The notes under the pieces: model-generated | What the model was told of the DNA's origin: nothing | What the model saw: only the letters and a program-made list of their open reading frames with translations | The model's database searches: none | Origin: Microvirga sp. VF16 | GTDB taxonomy: Bacteria > Pseudomonadota > Alphaproteobacteria > Rhizobiales > Beijerinckiaceae | Length of the DNA: 64,000 nt | NCBI RefSeq assembly: GCF_016864375.1 | Contig: NZ_CP069354.1 | Coordinates: 868,001 to 932,000 of the forward strand | Reading direction: 5' to 3' | Shown: in pieces, positions 15,179 to 23,041 of the stretch | How the letters are laid out: each line of letters starts with the position of its first letter | Position numbering within the stretch: position 1 is the first letter of the stretch | Program-made: the position numbers and the translations under genes

Positions 15179-15916
15179 ATGTCACTGCAAAGCGCGAACG
15201 GGACACATTTGGCGTTTGACGATAAGGCCATTACCCTGGCAATCGTTTTTCCCGTCTGCACCAATCCGTTGCTTCGAATTGGACTGGAAAGCATCCTTCC
15301 CGACACAGATTTTGTCGTGTGGCACGACATCGTCGACGGGTTCTCGAGCCTGCCCGCTATCGAGAACGAGTTCTCTGCGCTTTTCATCATTGATGCAAGC
15401 AGCTTCACCAGCGGAGCCATCGATCTGGTTCGACGATTGAAAGCTCATGCTCCTGCGGCACGGTTTGTCATACTGGCGGATGCCTTTGATCCCGGCACCG
15501 TGTCCGCAGCCTGGGGCGCAGGAGTTCACGGGTTCTGTCTCTCGACCCATAACCAGGATGTGCTTGTTAAGTCACTTGAACTGGTGATGCTAGGAGAACC
15601 CGTTCTTCCAGCAACGATTGTTCTCCCGATTGCAGGAATAGACGCACATAACACCCATCGTGAATCTGCTGGGGACTCGATGGTAGAGAACGCCAACGGC
15701 CATCAAAGTCGGAAATTGTCCTGCAGAGAGGCGGAAATTTTGACTTGCTTGACGGAGGGCGCACCCAACAAGGTCATTGCACGCAAGCTAAATCTGTCCG
15801 AGGCCACTGTGAAGGTCCACGTCAAGGCCATTTTGAAGAAGATCGGCGCCTGCAATCGCACTCAGGCCGCGCTTTGGGCTAGAAGATATATCTCGATAGA
15901 CCCGAAACCTTTGTAA
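15179..15916 (+). CDS. NarL/LuxR-type regulator with a degenerate receiver domain
   Basis: Protein of 245 residues. The C-terminal LuxR helix-turn-helix is well preserved (KLSCREAEILTCLTEGAPNKVIARKLNLSEATVKVHVKAILKKIG). The N-terminal half has a receiver-like fold, but the acidic pair at the end of the first strand is missing (AIVFPVCTN) and the conserved Lys near residue 120 is Ser (GFCLSTHN). Only a possible phospho-acceptor, Asp72 in FIIDASS, remains. Standard phosphorylation is therefore doubtful; it may respond to a ligand or act constitutively. It follows the second DUF1236 gene by 60 bases. Confidence 0.8.
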   Translation: MSLQSANGTHLAFDDKAITLAIVFPVCTNPLLRIGLESILPDTDFVVWHDIVDGFSSLPAIENEFSALFIIDASSFTSGAIDLVRRLKAHAPAARFVILADAFDPGTVSAAWGAGVHGFCLSTHNQDVLVKSLELVMLGEPVLPATIVLPIAGIDAHNTHRESAGDSMVENANGHQSRKLSCREAEILTCLTEGAPNKVIARKLNLSEATVKVHVKAILKKIGACNRTQAALWARRYISIDPKPL

Positions 15917-15917
15917 A

Positions 15918-15950
15918 GGCGCATCTTCAGCGCCTCGCTAGACTCTAGCG
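15918..15950. repeat. Two adjacent inverted repeats between convergent genes
   Basis: GGCGC/GCGCC with a seven-base loop (15918-15934), then CGCTAGA-C-TCTAGCG (15936-15950). They lie between the convergent NarL-like and GntR genes and may act as a two-way transcript end, although no T-run follows. Confidence 0.4.
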
Positions 15951-16011
15951 CACTCTCGGCGAAGTGGATCGGGTTTGCCGTCAAAAAATGCGGCAAGCCA
16001 GGAAGACAACT

Positions 16012-16734
16012 TTAGACCCTCACATAACCGGGATACTTCGCTCTGATCTCATCCACATGAGACAAAGTGCCGGAGAGGTGATGGCGCAAGTGCCTTTGGG
16101 CTTCTTCCGGCTGCCCATCTGCAATCGCCTGCACGATCAACCTGTGATGCTGCACGATGTCCTGCGCCTTGCCCGGAGTCGGAAGATGGAGGCGGCGCAG
16201 GCGATCGATATGCCCGCTGCGGCTGCGCACGAGAACCCATAGGTCATTCATTCTGGCCGCTTCGTAGAGATGCTGGTGAAAGGCTTGGTCGGCTGCGGAA
16301 AAGGCTTCAAAGTCTTCCGCCTCCATAAGGGCCTGCTGTTGCGCAAGAAAGCCCTGAAGCCTGGCAATCAACCGAGGATCCGGAACGAGCGCCAAGCCCC
16401 GCACGATCTCAAGTTCCAGCGAGCGCCGCAGGAAGTGCGCCTGATGCGCAAGCGTGAGGTCGATGGGGCTGACCACGGTCGCATGCTGCGGGAAAATATC
16501 GACAAGACCGTCCTCCTGGAGCCTTAAGAGGGCATCACGGATCGGAGTCGAGCTGAGACCAAATTCCTTCTGGAGGGTCAGTCGGTTCAGCACGGTCCCA
16601 GGAGCCAAGGTGAGGGAAATGATCATCTCCCTCAGACGCTCGAAGACCTGGGGCGCAGCTTGGCGGCCCCGCTCGAGGCGATCGGAGGGTGCGGTTGGGA
16701 TCGGCTGGCTGAGGACTGTGCGAAGAGGCGCCAT
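16012..16734 (-). CDS. GntR-family (FCD/FadR) transcriptional regulator of the sugar-acid operon
   Basis: Regulator of 240 residues if begun at the ATG at 16734. An in-frame codon 57 bases further out would add a basic, poorly conserved leader. The winged helix spans roughly residues 25-90 (VFERLREMIISLTLAPGTVLNRLTLQKEFGLSSTPIRDALLRLQEDGLV), followed by an all-helical FCD domain with the metal-binding pattern DQAFHQHLYEAA and HHRLIVQAI. Such regulators usually bind carboxylates. It is divergent from the NitT/TauT-type transporter operon, with a 16-bp palindrome in the shared region, so it probably controls that operon and itself. Confidence 0.87.
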   Translation of the reverse strand: MAPLRTVLSQPIPTAPSDRLERGRQAAPQVFERLREMIISLTLAPGTVLNRLTLQKEFGLSSTPIRDALLRLQEDGLVDIFPQHATVVSPIDLTLAHQAHFLRRSLELEIVRGLALVPDPRLIARLQGFLAQQQALMEAEDFEAFSAADQAFHQHLYEAARMNDLWVLVRSRSGHIDRLRRLHLPTPGKAQDIVQHHRLIVQAIADGQPEEAQRHLRHHLSGTLSHVDEIRAKYPGYVRV

Positions 16735-16788
16735 TCGGAAGAACCTGAACTTTTGTCGACTCCTTCTATACCACACTTGTCTCGGATG

Positions 16789-16804
16789 CACTAATGCATT
16801 AGTG
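16789..16804. promoter_or_regulatory. Candidate GntR operator in the divergent region
   Basis: CACTAATG directly followed by CATTAGTG, a perfect 16-bp palindrome. TGTCTC (16778-16783) and GAGACA (16808-16813) flank it almost symmetrically. It is 55 bases from the regulator start and 77 from the transporter start, well placed to control both. Confidence 0.6.
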
Positions 16805-16880
16805 TATGAGACATCGGACAGATTAGCCGATCTTGGCCATCAAGGCTCCCGACAAGAGGAGCCCATCTCGAGGAAGCACC

Positions 16881-17900
16881 ATGAAAAAGCAGATGAGGCG
16901 CCTATGCGCCGGTGTGGCGGCTGCCGTTGGGTTACTTGCTCTCGCAAACACCGCCTCGGCGCAGCAGAAAAGCGAAGTTTCCATCACGCGCCAACCCGGC
17001 ATCATCTATTTGCCGACCCACATCATCGAAAAGCAGCAACTCATCGAGAAGCATGCTGCGAGGCTTGGTTTGCCCGAGCTCAAGACCAAGTGGATCACCT
17101 TCAGCGGTGGCGGCGCACAGACGGATGCGCTCCTCTCCGGCGGCGTCGACATGGTCAATACCGGCGTCGGCAATCTGCTCCTGCTCTGGGACCGCACCAA
17201 GGGCGGGGTGAAGGGCATCGTGGCATCCTCGGCACTGCCGCTGGCTTTCGTTACGCACGATCCCAAGATCAAATCCCTGAAGGACTTCGGGCCAGGCGAC
17301 AAGATTGCCGTGCCGACCGTGAAGGTTTCGACTCAGGCGATCCTTCTCCAGATGGCCAGCGCCAAGGAGTTCGGCGCCGATCAATGGGCGAAGCTCGATG
17401 CGAACACGGTTCAGCTCGGCCATCCCGATGCCGTCGTCGCCATGACCAATCCGCAGCACGAGGTGAAGAACCACTTCGCGGCGCCGCCCTTCCAGTACAT
17501 CGAGATGAAGACCGTGCCTAATGCACGCATCATCCTGCAATCACCCGATATCATTGGCGGGCCGCTTACGCAGGGCCAGTTCTTCACGACGACGAAATTC
17601 GCCGAGGCCAATCCGAAGGTGATCGAGGCCGTTCGCGCTGCATCCAAGGAAGCGCAGGATTTCATCCGCAACGACACCAAGGCGGCGGTCGACATTTACA
17701 AGGAAATCACCGGCGACAAGACCAGCCCCGGGGATCTGCTGGAGTGGCTGAAGCAGCCGGGCATGATGGAATGGAACCTTGAGCCTCAGGGCACGATGAA
17801 GTTTGCCGAGCATCTCTACAAGATCGGCACGCTCAAGACGATGCCGAAATCCTGGACGGACTTCTACCTGCCGATCGCGCACGATCTCAAGGGCAGCTGA
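16881..17900 (+). CDS. NitT/TauT-type ABC transporter, substrate-binding protein
   Basis: Periplasmic binding protein of 339 residues. The ATG at 16881 starts a good signal peptide (MKKQMRRLCAGVAAAVGLLALANTASAQ) and has AGGA nine to ten bases upstream. The mature part has the SsuA/TauA-like course SITRQPGIIYLPTHIIEKQQLIEKHAARLG, GGVDMVNTGVGNLLLLWDRTKGG and EWLKQPGMMEWNLEPQGTMKFAEHLYKIG. The operon context (GntR regulator, dehydratase, aldolase) points to an organic or sugar acid, not to nitrate or taurine. A strong stem-loop follows before the ATPase gene. Confidence 0.85.
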   Translation: MKKQMRRLCAGVAAAVGLLALANTASAQQKSEVSITRQPGIIYLPTHIIEKQQLIEKHAARLGLPELKTKWITFSGGGAQTDALLSGGVDMVNTGVGNLLLLWDRTKGGVKGIVASSALPLAFVTHDPKIKSLKDFGPGDKIAVPTVKVSTQAILLQMASAKEFGADQWAKLDANTVQLGHPDAVVAMTNPQHEVKNHFAAPPFQYIEMKTVPNARIILQSPDIIGGPLTQGQFFTTTKFAEANPKVIEAVRAASKEAQDFIRNDTKAAVDIYKEITGDKTSPGDLLEWLKQPGMMEWNLEPQGTMKFAEHLYKIGTLKTMPKSWTDFYLPIAHDLKGS

Positions 17901-17910
17901 GACAACGGAC

Positions 17911-17934
17911 GCGCCCTGCGAAAGGGCAGGGCGC
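17911..17934 (+). other. Intercistronic stem-loop after the NitT/TauT-type binding-protein gene
   Basis: GCGCCCTGC (17911-17919) pairs perfectly with GCAGGGCGC (17926-17934) around a six-base loop. It lies ten bases after the stop and is not followed by a T-run. Its position is equivalent to the hairpins at 3050, 27535 and 51969. Confidence 0.75.
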
Positions 17935-17965
17935 ATCATCCGCCTTTCATTTCAGGTATTCATTC

Positions 17966-18727
17966 ATGTCCGCTCTTCTTGATGTCAGTGGCGTGACGCT
18001 GCGCTACAAAACGCCTAGCGTTCTCGTGACGGCGACCGACAGGGTCAGCTTTCAAGTCAATCAATCGGACCGCTTCGTTCTGCTTGGTCCATCCGGATGC
18101 GGCAAGTCCACGCTGCTCAAGGCCGTCGGAGGGTATCTGAGTCCAAGCGAAGGCAGGATCCGTATCAAGGGCCGCGACGTCACCGAGCCCGGTGCGGATC
18201 GGATGATGGTCTTTCAGGAATTCGATCAACTATTACCTTGGAAGACGGTTCTGGAAAACGTGATGTTTCCTCTGCTCGTGGCGCGCAAGCTGCCGCGCAA
18301 GGAGGCCGAGGACCGGGCGTGCGCCTATATCGAGAAGGTCAACCTCACCCGCGCCATCCATTCCTCTCCACATACCCTGTCCGGGGGCATGAAGCAGCGC
18401 GTCGCGATTGCCCGCGGCATGGCGATGGAGCCGGACATTCTGCTCATGGATGAGCCCTTCGCGGCGCTTGACGCACTCACCCGGAGAACCTGCCAGGACG
18501 AGCTTCTGCAGCTTTGGGAAGACACGAAATTCACCGTGATGTTCGTGACCCACTCCATCGCGGAAGCCATCAAGATCGGCAATCGCATTCTGCTTCTCTC
18601 GCCTCATCCGGGCCGCGTGAAGGCCGAGGTGAACGACGTGGATCGCGTCTCGCCCACGGATGGCAGCGCGGGACAGCTTGAGAAGCATATCCACGAACTT
18701 CTGTTCGCCGACGAAGTCGCGCATTAG
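17966..18727 (+). CDS. NitT/TauT-type ABC transporter ATP-binding protein
   Basis: ATPase of 253 residues. Walker A is GPSGCGKST at about 45, the Q-loop FQEFDQLLPW (the LLPW form is typical of SsuB/TauB), the signature LSGGMKQRVAIARG, and Walker B ILLMDEPFAALD. It energises the permease at 18739, eleven bases downstream. It has no C-terminal regulatory domain, as expected for this family. Confidence 0.92.
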   Translation: MSALLDVSGVTLRYKTPSVLVTATDRVSFQVNQSDRFVLLGPSGCGKSTLLKAVGGYLSPSEGRIRIKGRDVTEPGADRMMVFQEFDQLLPWKTVLENVMFPLLVARKLPRKEAEDRACAYIEKVNLTRAIHSSPHTLSGGMKQRVAIARGMAMEPDILLMDEPFAALDALTRRTCQDELLQLWEDTKFTVMFVTHSIAEAIKIGNRILLLSPHPGRVKAEVNDVDRVSPTDGSAGQLEKHIHELLFADEVAH

Positions 18728-18738
18728 GGATGACGCTC

Positions 18739-19602
18739 ATGAGCAATGTACAGATCGTGATGCGCGCCGACACGGGTGCGGCGCAGACGCATACAGGTGA
18801 GATCGAGCGCAAGCTTAGCACCCTGGAACTGGCCTGGGGCAACGGCTTCGTCCGCAAGACGGCGATCATCATCTTTCTCGGAATCGTCTGGGAGATTTAC
18901 GGCCGTTACCTCGATAATCCCCTCCTCTTTCCGACGCTCACCGATACCCTGGTCACGCTCGTCGACCGGGTGAAGGACGGAACGCTCCCGCTCCGGGCCT
19001 GGACATCGCTCAAGGTTCTCCTGATGGGCTATGCGTCAGGTGTCACGATCGCGGCAGTCCTCACGATCCTCGCCATCAACACCCGCATCGGCACCGACTT
19101 TCTCGAGACGATGACGGCCATGTTCAATCCCCTGCCGGCCATCGCATTGCTGCCTCTGGCGCTGATCTGGTTCGGGCTTGGCAATGGCAGCCTCGTTTTC
19201 ATCCTCATCCATTCGGTTCTCTGGGCAGTGGCGCTCAACACCCATTCGGGATTCCTCGGCGTATCGCAGACCCTGCGCATGGTCGGGCGCAACTATGGCC
19301 TGAAAGGCCTCTCCTACGTCTTCAAGATCCTGGTGCCCGCCGCCTTCCCGTCGATCCTGACAGGCTTGAAGATCGGATGGGCTTTCGCGTGGCGTACGTT
19401 GATCGCAGCGGAACTCGTCTTCGGTGTTTCGTCGGGGCAGGGCGGTCTGGGCTGGTTCATCTTCGAGAATCGCAATCTGCTCGACATTCCCTCCGTCTTC
19501 GCAGGGCTTCTGACCGTCATCATCATCGGTCTTGTCGTCGAGAACCTGATCTTCAGGACCATCGAGCGCAAGACCATCCGGAAGTGGGGTCTCCAGAGCT
19601 GA
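18739..19602 (+). CDS. NitT/TauT-type ABC transporter permease
   Basis: Inner-membrane permease of 287 residues with about six helices. The binding-protein-dependent transport motif is recognisable around LRMVGRNYGLKGLSYVFKILVPAAFPSILTGLKIGWAFAW. The ATG at 18739 has AGGG nine bases upstream; an ATG nine bases earlier abuts that site and is less likely. It is the last transport gene, with the dehydratase starting 52 bases downstream. Confidence 0.9.
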   Translation: MSNVQIVMRADTGAAQTHTGEIERKLSTLELAWGNGFVRKTAIIIFLGIVWEIYGRYLDNPLLFPTLTDTLVTLVDRVKDGTLPLRAWTSLKVLLMGYASGVTIAAVLTILAINTRIGTDFLETMTAMFNPLPAIALLPLALIWFGLGNGSLVFILIHSVLWAVALNTHSGFLGVSQTLRMVGRNYGLKGLSYVFKILVPAAFPSILTGLKIGWAFAWRTLIAAELVFGVSSGQGGLGWFIFENRNLLDIPSVFAGLLTVIIIGLVVENLIFRTIERKTIRKWGLQS

Positions 19603-19654
19603 GCCTTCGCTCGGCTCTTCCTAACTTTCCTCCATTTTGACGAGTGTCCGCACC

Positions 19655-21391
19655 ATGACTGCTAAAAAGACGCCTGAGTCGCTCAGGAGTGCGCGGTGGT
19701 TCGCGCCCGACGATCTGCGGGGTTTCGGCCATCGCTCCCGTATGATGCAGATGGGTTATGCTCCCAGGGATTGGGTGGGCCGACCTGTCGTTGCCATCCT
19801 CAACACCTGGTCCGACATCAACCCGTGCCACGCCCATTTCAAGCTACGCGTTGACGACGTGAAGCGAGGTGTCCTGCAAGCCGGAGGCTTTCCGGTCGAG
19901 TTGCCGGGAATTTCGTTGGCAGAACAATATGTCAAGCCGACGACCATGCTCTACCGCAACATGCTGGCCATGGATGTCGAGGAGTTGCTGCGCTCCCATC
20001 CTGTCGACGGCGTGGTCCTGATGGGCGGTTGCGACAAGACCACGCCGGCGCTACTTCTAGGCGCTACGAGTGCCGGACTCCCGGCGATCTACTTGCCCGC
20101 GGGGCCGATGTTGCGCGGCAACTGGAAGGGCAAGATCCTGGGCTCCGGATCGGATGCCTGGAAATACTGGGACGAGCGTCGCGCCGGCACGATCACGGAT
20201 GCTGACTGGCTCAACATGGAGGCGGGGATCGCCCGCAGCCATGGCACCTGTATGACCATGGGAACGGCCTCGACCATGACGGCCATCGCGGAGGCCATCG
20301 GTATGACCTTGCCGGGTGCGTCCTCGATTCCGGCCCCTGACGCCAATCATGTCCGCATGAGTGCCGAATGCGGGCGGCGCATTGTGGAGATGGTGTGGGA
20401 GGATCTGACGCCGAGCCGCATCCAGACCCGTGAAGCCTTCCTGAATGGCATTGCCGTTGCCATGGCGATGGGCTGCTCGACCAACGCCATCATTCACCTG
20501 ATCGCTCAGGCGAGAAGGGCAGGGCAGGAGATCGGCCTTGGCGATTTCGAGGTGGCGAGCCGTAAGGTACCGGTCATTGCCAATGTGCGGCCGAGCGGCG
20601 ATAAATACCTGATGGAGGACTTCTATTATGCTGGTGGTCTGCCGGCGCTGATGACCCGCATCAAGGATCACCTTCATCTTGATGCCATGACCGTCAGTGG
20701 CCAGACCCTGGGCGAGAATATCGCTGAGGCGGAGGTCTATAATGAGGACGTCATTCGTAACGTCGACAATCCGATCTATGCCGAGGGCGCGCTCGCGGTC
20801 CTTAAAGGCAATCTCGCTCCCGATGGTTGTGTCATCAAGCCGAGTGCCTGTGATCCGCGTTATCTGAAGCATACCGGACCGGCTCTCGTCTTCGACGATT
20901 ACCCATCCATGAAAGCTGCCATCGACGACGAAAATCTGGATGTGACCGCCGACCATATTCTCATCCTGCGCAACGCTGGTCCTCAGGGCGGTCCTGGCAT
21001 GCCGGAATGGGGTATGCTGCCGATCCCGAAGAAGCTGGTGAAGCAGGGCGTGCGCGACATGCTGCGTCTGTCGGATGCCCGCATGAGCGGCACGAGCTAT
21101 GGCGCCTGCGTCCTGCATGTCTCGCCGGAGGCCTATATCGGCGGGCCGCTGGCCTTGGTGAAGAATGGTGACATGATCTCGGTGGACGTGGCGGAGCGCA
21201 AAATCAGCCTCGACGTCTCCGATGAGGAACTCGATCGCCGACGCGCCGCCTGGACCCCGCCCGAACCCCGCTTCGAACGCGGTTATGGCTGGATGTTTAC
21301 CCGGCACATCAAGCAGGCTCACGAGGGCTGCGACTTCGACTTCCTGGAAACAAGCTTCGGTGCGCCGACTGGCGAACCTGCGATTTATTGA
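19655..21391 (+). CDS. IlvD/Edd-family sugar-acid dehydratase (arabinonate/xylonate type)
   Basis: Iron-sulfur dehydratase of 578 residues. It removes water from an aldonic acid to give a 2-keto-3-deoxy acid. Cluster-binding cysteines sit in SDINPCH, LMGGCDKTTP and RSHGTCMTMGTAS; the substrate loop DARMSGTSYGACVLHVSPEA is near the C-terminus. These features and the length match the L-arabinonate/D-xylonate dehydratase branch better than IlvD of branched-chain biosynthesis. A transporter before it and an aldolase after it also suggest catabolism. The ATG at 19655 is preferred to an upstream TTG. The exact acid is unknown. Confidence 0.87.
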   Translation: MTAKKTPESLRSARWFAPDDLRGFGHRSRMMQMGYAPRDWVGRPVVAILNTWSDINPCHAHFKLRVDDVKRGVLQAGGFPVELPGISLAEQYVKPTTMLYRNMLAMDVEELLRSHPVDGVVLMGGCDKTTPALLLGATSAGLPAIYLPAGPMLRGNWKGKILGSGSDAWKYWDERRAGTITDADWLNMEAGIARSHGTCMTMGTASTMTAIAEAIGMTLPGASSIPAPDANHVRMSAECGRRIVEMVWEDLTPSRIQTREAFLNGIAVAMAMGCSTNAIIHLIAQARRAGQEIGLGDFEVASRKVPVIANVRPSGDKYLMEDFYYAGGLPALMTRIKDHLHLDAMTVSGQTLGENIAEAEVYNEDVIRNVDNPIYAEGALAVLKGNLAPDGCVIKPSACDPRYLKHTGPALVFDDYPSMKAAIDDENLDVTADHILILRNAGPQGGPGMPEWGMLPIPKKLVKQGVRDMLRLSDARMSGTSYGACVLHVSPEAYIGGPLALVKNGDMISVDVAERKISLDVSDEELDRRRAAWTPPEPRFERGYGWMFTRHIKQAHEGCDFDFLETSFGAPTGEPAIY

Positions 21392-21406
21392 GATTGGGAG
21401 AGGATC

Positions 21407-22126
21407 ATGACCACGCTGAAACCGGAAACCCGCGAGAAGCTCAAGACCGTCAGCACGGCGACGTTGTGCACGGCGCTCTACAAGCGCGGTTTGCGCAACC
21501 AGTTCATCCAGGATGTGCGCCCGCTCAATCCCAATCTCGGCAACATGGTGGGCGAAGCTTTCACCCTTCGCTACATTCCGGCGCGCGAGGATCTGAACCC
21601 GATCAGCGTGTTCCAGGATCGCGCCCATCCCCAGCGCAAGGCCGTCGAGGAGTGTCCGCCGGGAGCGGTCATGGTGATCGACAGCCGCAAGGATGCCCGC
21701 GCGGCTTCGGCCGGTGGCATCCTGGTCTCCCGCCTGATGAAGCGCGGCGTTGCCGGCGTCGTGACCGATGGCGGATTCCGGGATTCCCCTGAGATCGCCC
21801 AGCTTGGCATCCCCGCCTATCACAACCGCCCATCGGCGCCGACAAACCTCACCCATCATCAGGCGCTCGACATCAACGTTCCCATCGGCTGCGGCGACGT
21901 GCCGGTGTGGCCCGGCGATGTCGTCGTCGGCGATGGCGAGGGCGTGGTGGTCATTCCGGCTCATCTGGCGGATCAGATCGCCGCGGAAGCCGTCGAGATG
22001 ACCGCGTTCGAGGATTTCGTGCAGGAGGAGGTACTGAAGGGTCGCTCCATCCTGGGCCTCTATCCGCCGACGGATCCGCAGACGCCCACCGACTTTGCCG
22101 CCTGGCGCAAGGCGAAGGGGCGCTGA
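21407..22126 (+). CDS. RraA-like protein (HMG-aldolase/decarboxylase fold)
   Basis: Protein of 239 residues with the RraA/demethylmenaquinone-methyltransferase-like fold. Visible motifs are VSTATLCTALYKRG, the pocket sequence GGILVSRLMKRGVAGVVTDGGFRDSPEI (with the Arg-Asp pair of the HMG aldolase site) and WPGDVVVGDGEGVVVIPA. In catabolic operons members act as 4-hydroxy-4-methyl-2-oxoglutarate aldolases or oxaloacetate decarboxylases; RNase E inhibition applies to the short RraA group. It lies 15 bases after the dehydratase, so it probably handles a keto acid from this pathway. The reaction is not settled by sequence. Confidence 0.78.
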   Translation: MTTLKPETREKLKTVSTATLCTALYKRGLRNQFIQDVRPLNPNLGNMVGEAFTLRYIPAREDLNPISVFQDRAHPQRKAVEECPPGAVMVIDSRKDARAASAGGILVSRLMKRGVAGVVTDGGFRDSPEIAQLGIPAYHNRPSAPTNLTHHQALDINVPIGCGDVPVWPGDVVVGDGEGVVVIPAHLADQIAAEAVEMTAFEDFVQEEVLKGRSILGLYPPTDPQTPTDFAAWRKAKGR

Positions 22127-22235
22127 GGCCAGTGGAGACCGGCATGCGATCTGCCGTGTCGGTCTCCTTTGACGATGGCCTTCCCCACGGGATACAAAAT
22201 CAGATTCATGCGATGTCAGGTTGCCAGGAGGCGTG

Positions 22236-23015
22236 ATGAAGCCGAACAAGATCAAAGCGCTCTGGGCGGACGGCAAGCCTATCCTGAACGGATGGCTGTC
22301 GATCGCGAGCGCCTTCACGGCCGAGATCCTGGCAGAGCAGGGCTATGATTCGATCACCATCGATCTGCAGCACGGCGTCGTTGATTATCAGGCGGCCGTA
22401 GGCATGCTGCAGGCCATGCGTGCCAGCGAGGTCACGCCACTCGTACGCGTTCCGTGGCTCGATCCTGCCGCCATTATGAAGGCGCTCGATGCGGGTGCCT
22501 ACGGCGTGATCTGCCCCATGATCAACAATCGTGCGGAGGCGGCGGAACTCGTTTCTTACGTCCGCTATCCGCCGGGCGGCACCCGCAGCCTCGGTCCAAC
22601 GCGCGCCAACTTCTCGGCAGGGTCGAACTATGCGATGGAAGCCGACGACAACATCCTGTGCTTTGCGATGATCGAGACGGCGGAAGCCTTCTGGAATCTG
22701 GAGGAGATCGTCTCGACGCCTGGATTGGACGGTGTCTATATCGGTCCTGCCGATTTGACGCTCGGATTGACCGGAAAGCGCTATCCCGTCGGCTTTGATC
22801 GGGAGGAGCCAGAGATGCTCGAAGCTATTCAGACGATCCTGGCAAAAGCGCATCAAGCCGGAATCCGCGCCGCGCTCCATTGCGGCTCACCGAGTTATGC
22901 AGCCAAGGCGACAGGCTGGGGCTTCGACCTCGTCACCCTGCCCAACGATGTTCGCCTTCTCGCCGGTGCGGCGAGCGCCAGTGTTGCGGAGACCCGCAAG
23001 CTCATGGGCACTTGA
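22236..23015 (+). CDS. HpcH/HpaI-family class II aldolase (2-keto-3-deoxy acid aldolase)
   Basis: Metal-dependent pyruvate aldolase of 259 residues. Motifs are TIDLQHGVVDYQ, LVRVPWLDPAAIMKALDAGAYGVICPMI (substrate Arg and loop), the metal ligand Glu in AMIETAEAF and Asp in YIGPADLTLGL. Family members cleave 2-keto-3-deoxy acids such as KDR or 4-hydroxy-2-oxoheptanedioate to pyruvate and an aldehyde. After a sugar-acid dehydratase the likely products are pyruvate and glycolaldehyde or a similar aldehyde. The ATG at 22236 has AGGAGG four bases upstream. It ends this operon, convergent with the quinate genes. Confidence 0.87.
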   Translation: MKPNKIKALWADGKPILNGWLSIASAFTAEILAEQGYDSITIDLQHGVVDYQAAVGMLQAMRASEVTPLVRVPWLDPAAIMKALDAGAYGVICPMINNRAEAAELVSYVRYPPGGTRSLGPTRANFSAGSNYAMEADDNILCFAMIETAEAFWNLEEIVSTPGLDGVYIGPADLTLGLTGKRYPVGFDREEPEMLEAIQTILAKAHQAGIRAALHCGSPSYAAKATGWGFDLVTLPNDVRLLAGAASASVAETRKLMGT

Positions 23016-23041
23016 GGTCGGCGCGCCTCGCTTTTCAAGCG

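Noticed and set aside
20057..22318. 753-codon open frame on the minus strand across the dehydratase and RraA genes
   Set aside because: It lies antisense to two well-supported genes, has no recognisable domain and no ribosome site. Long antisense frames are expected in GC-rich DNA.
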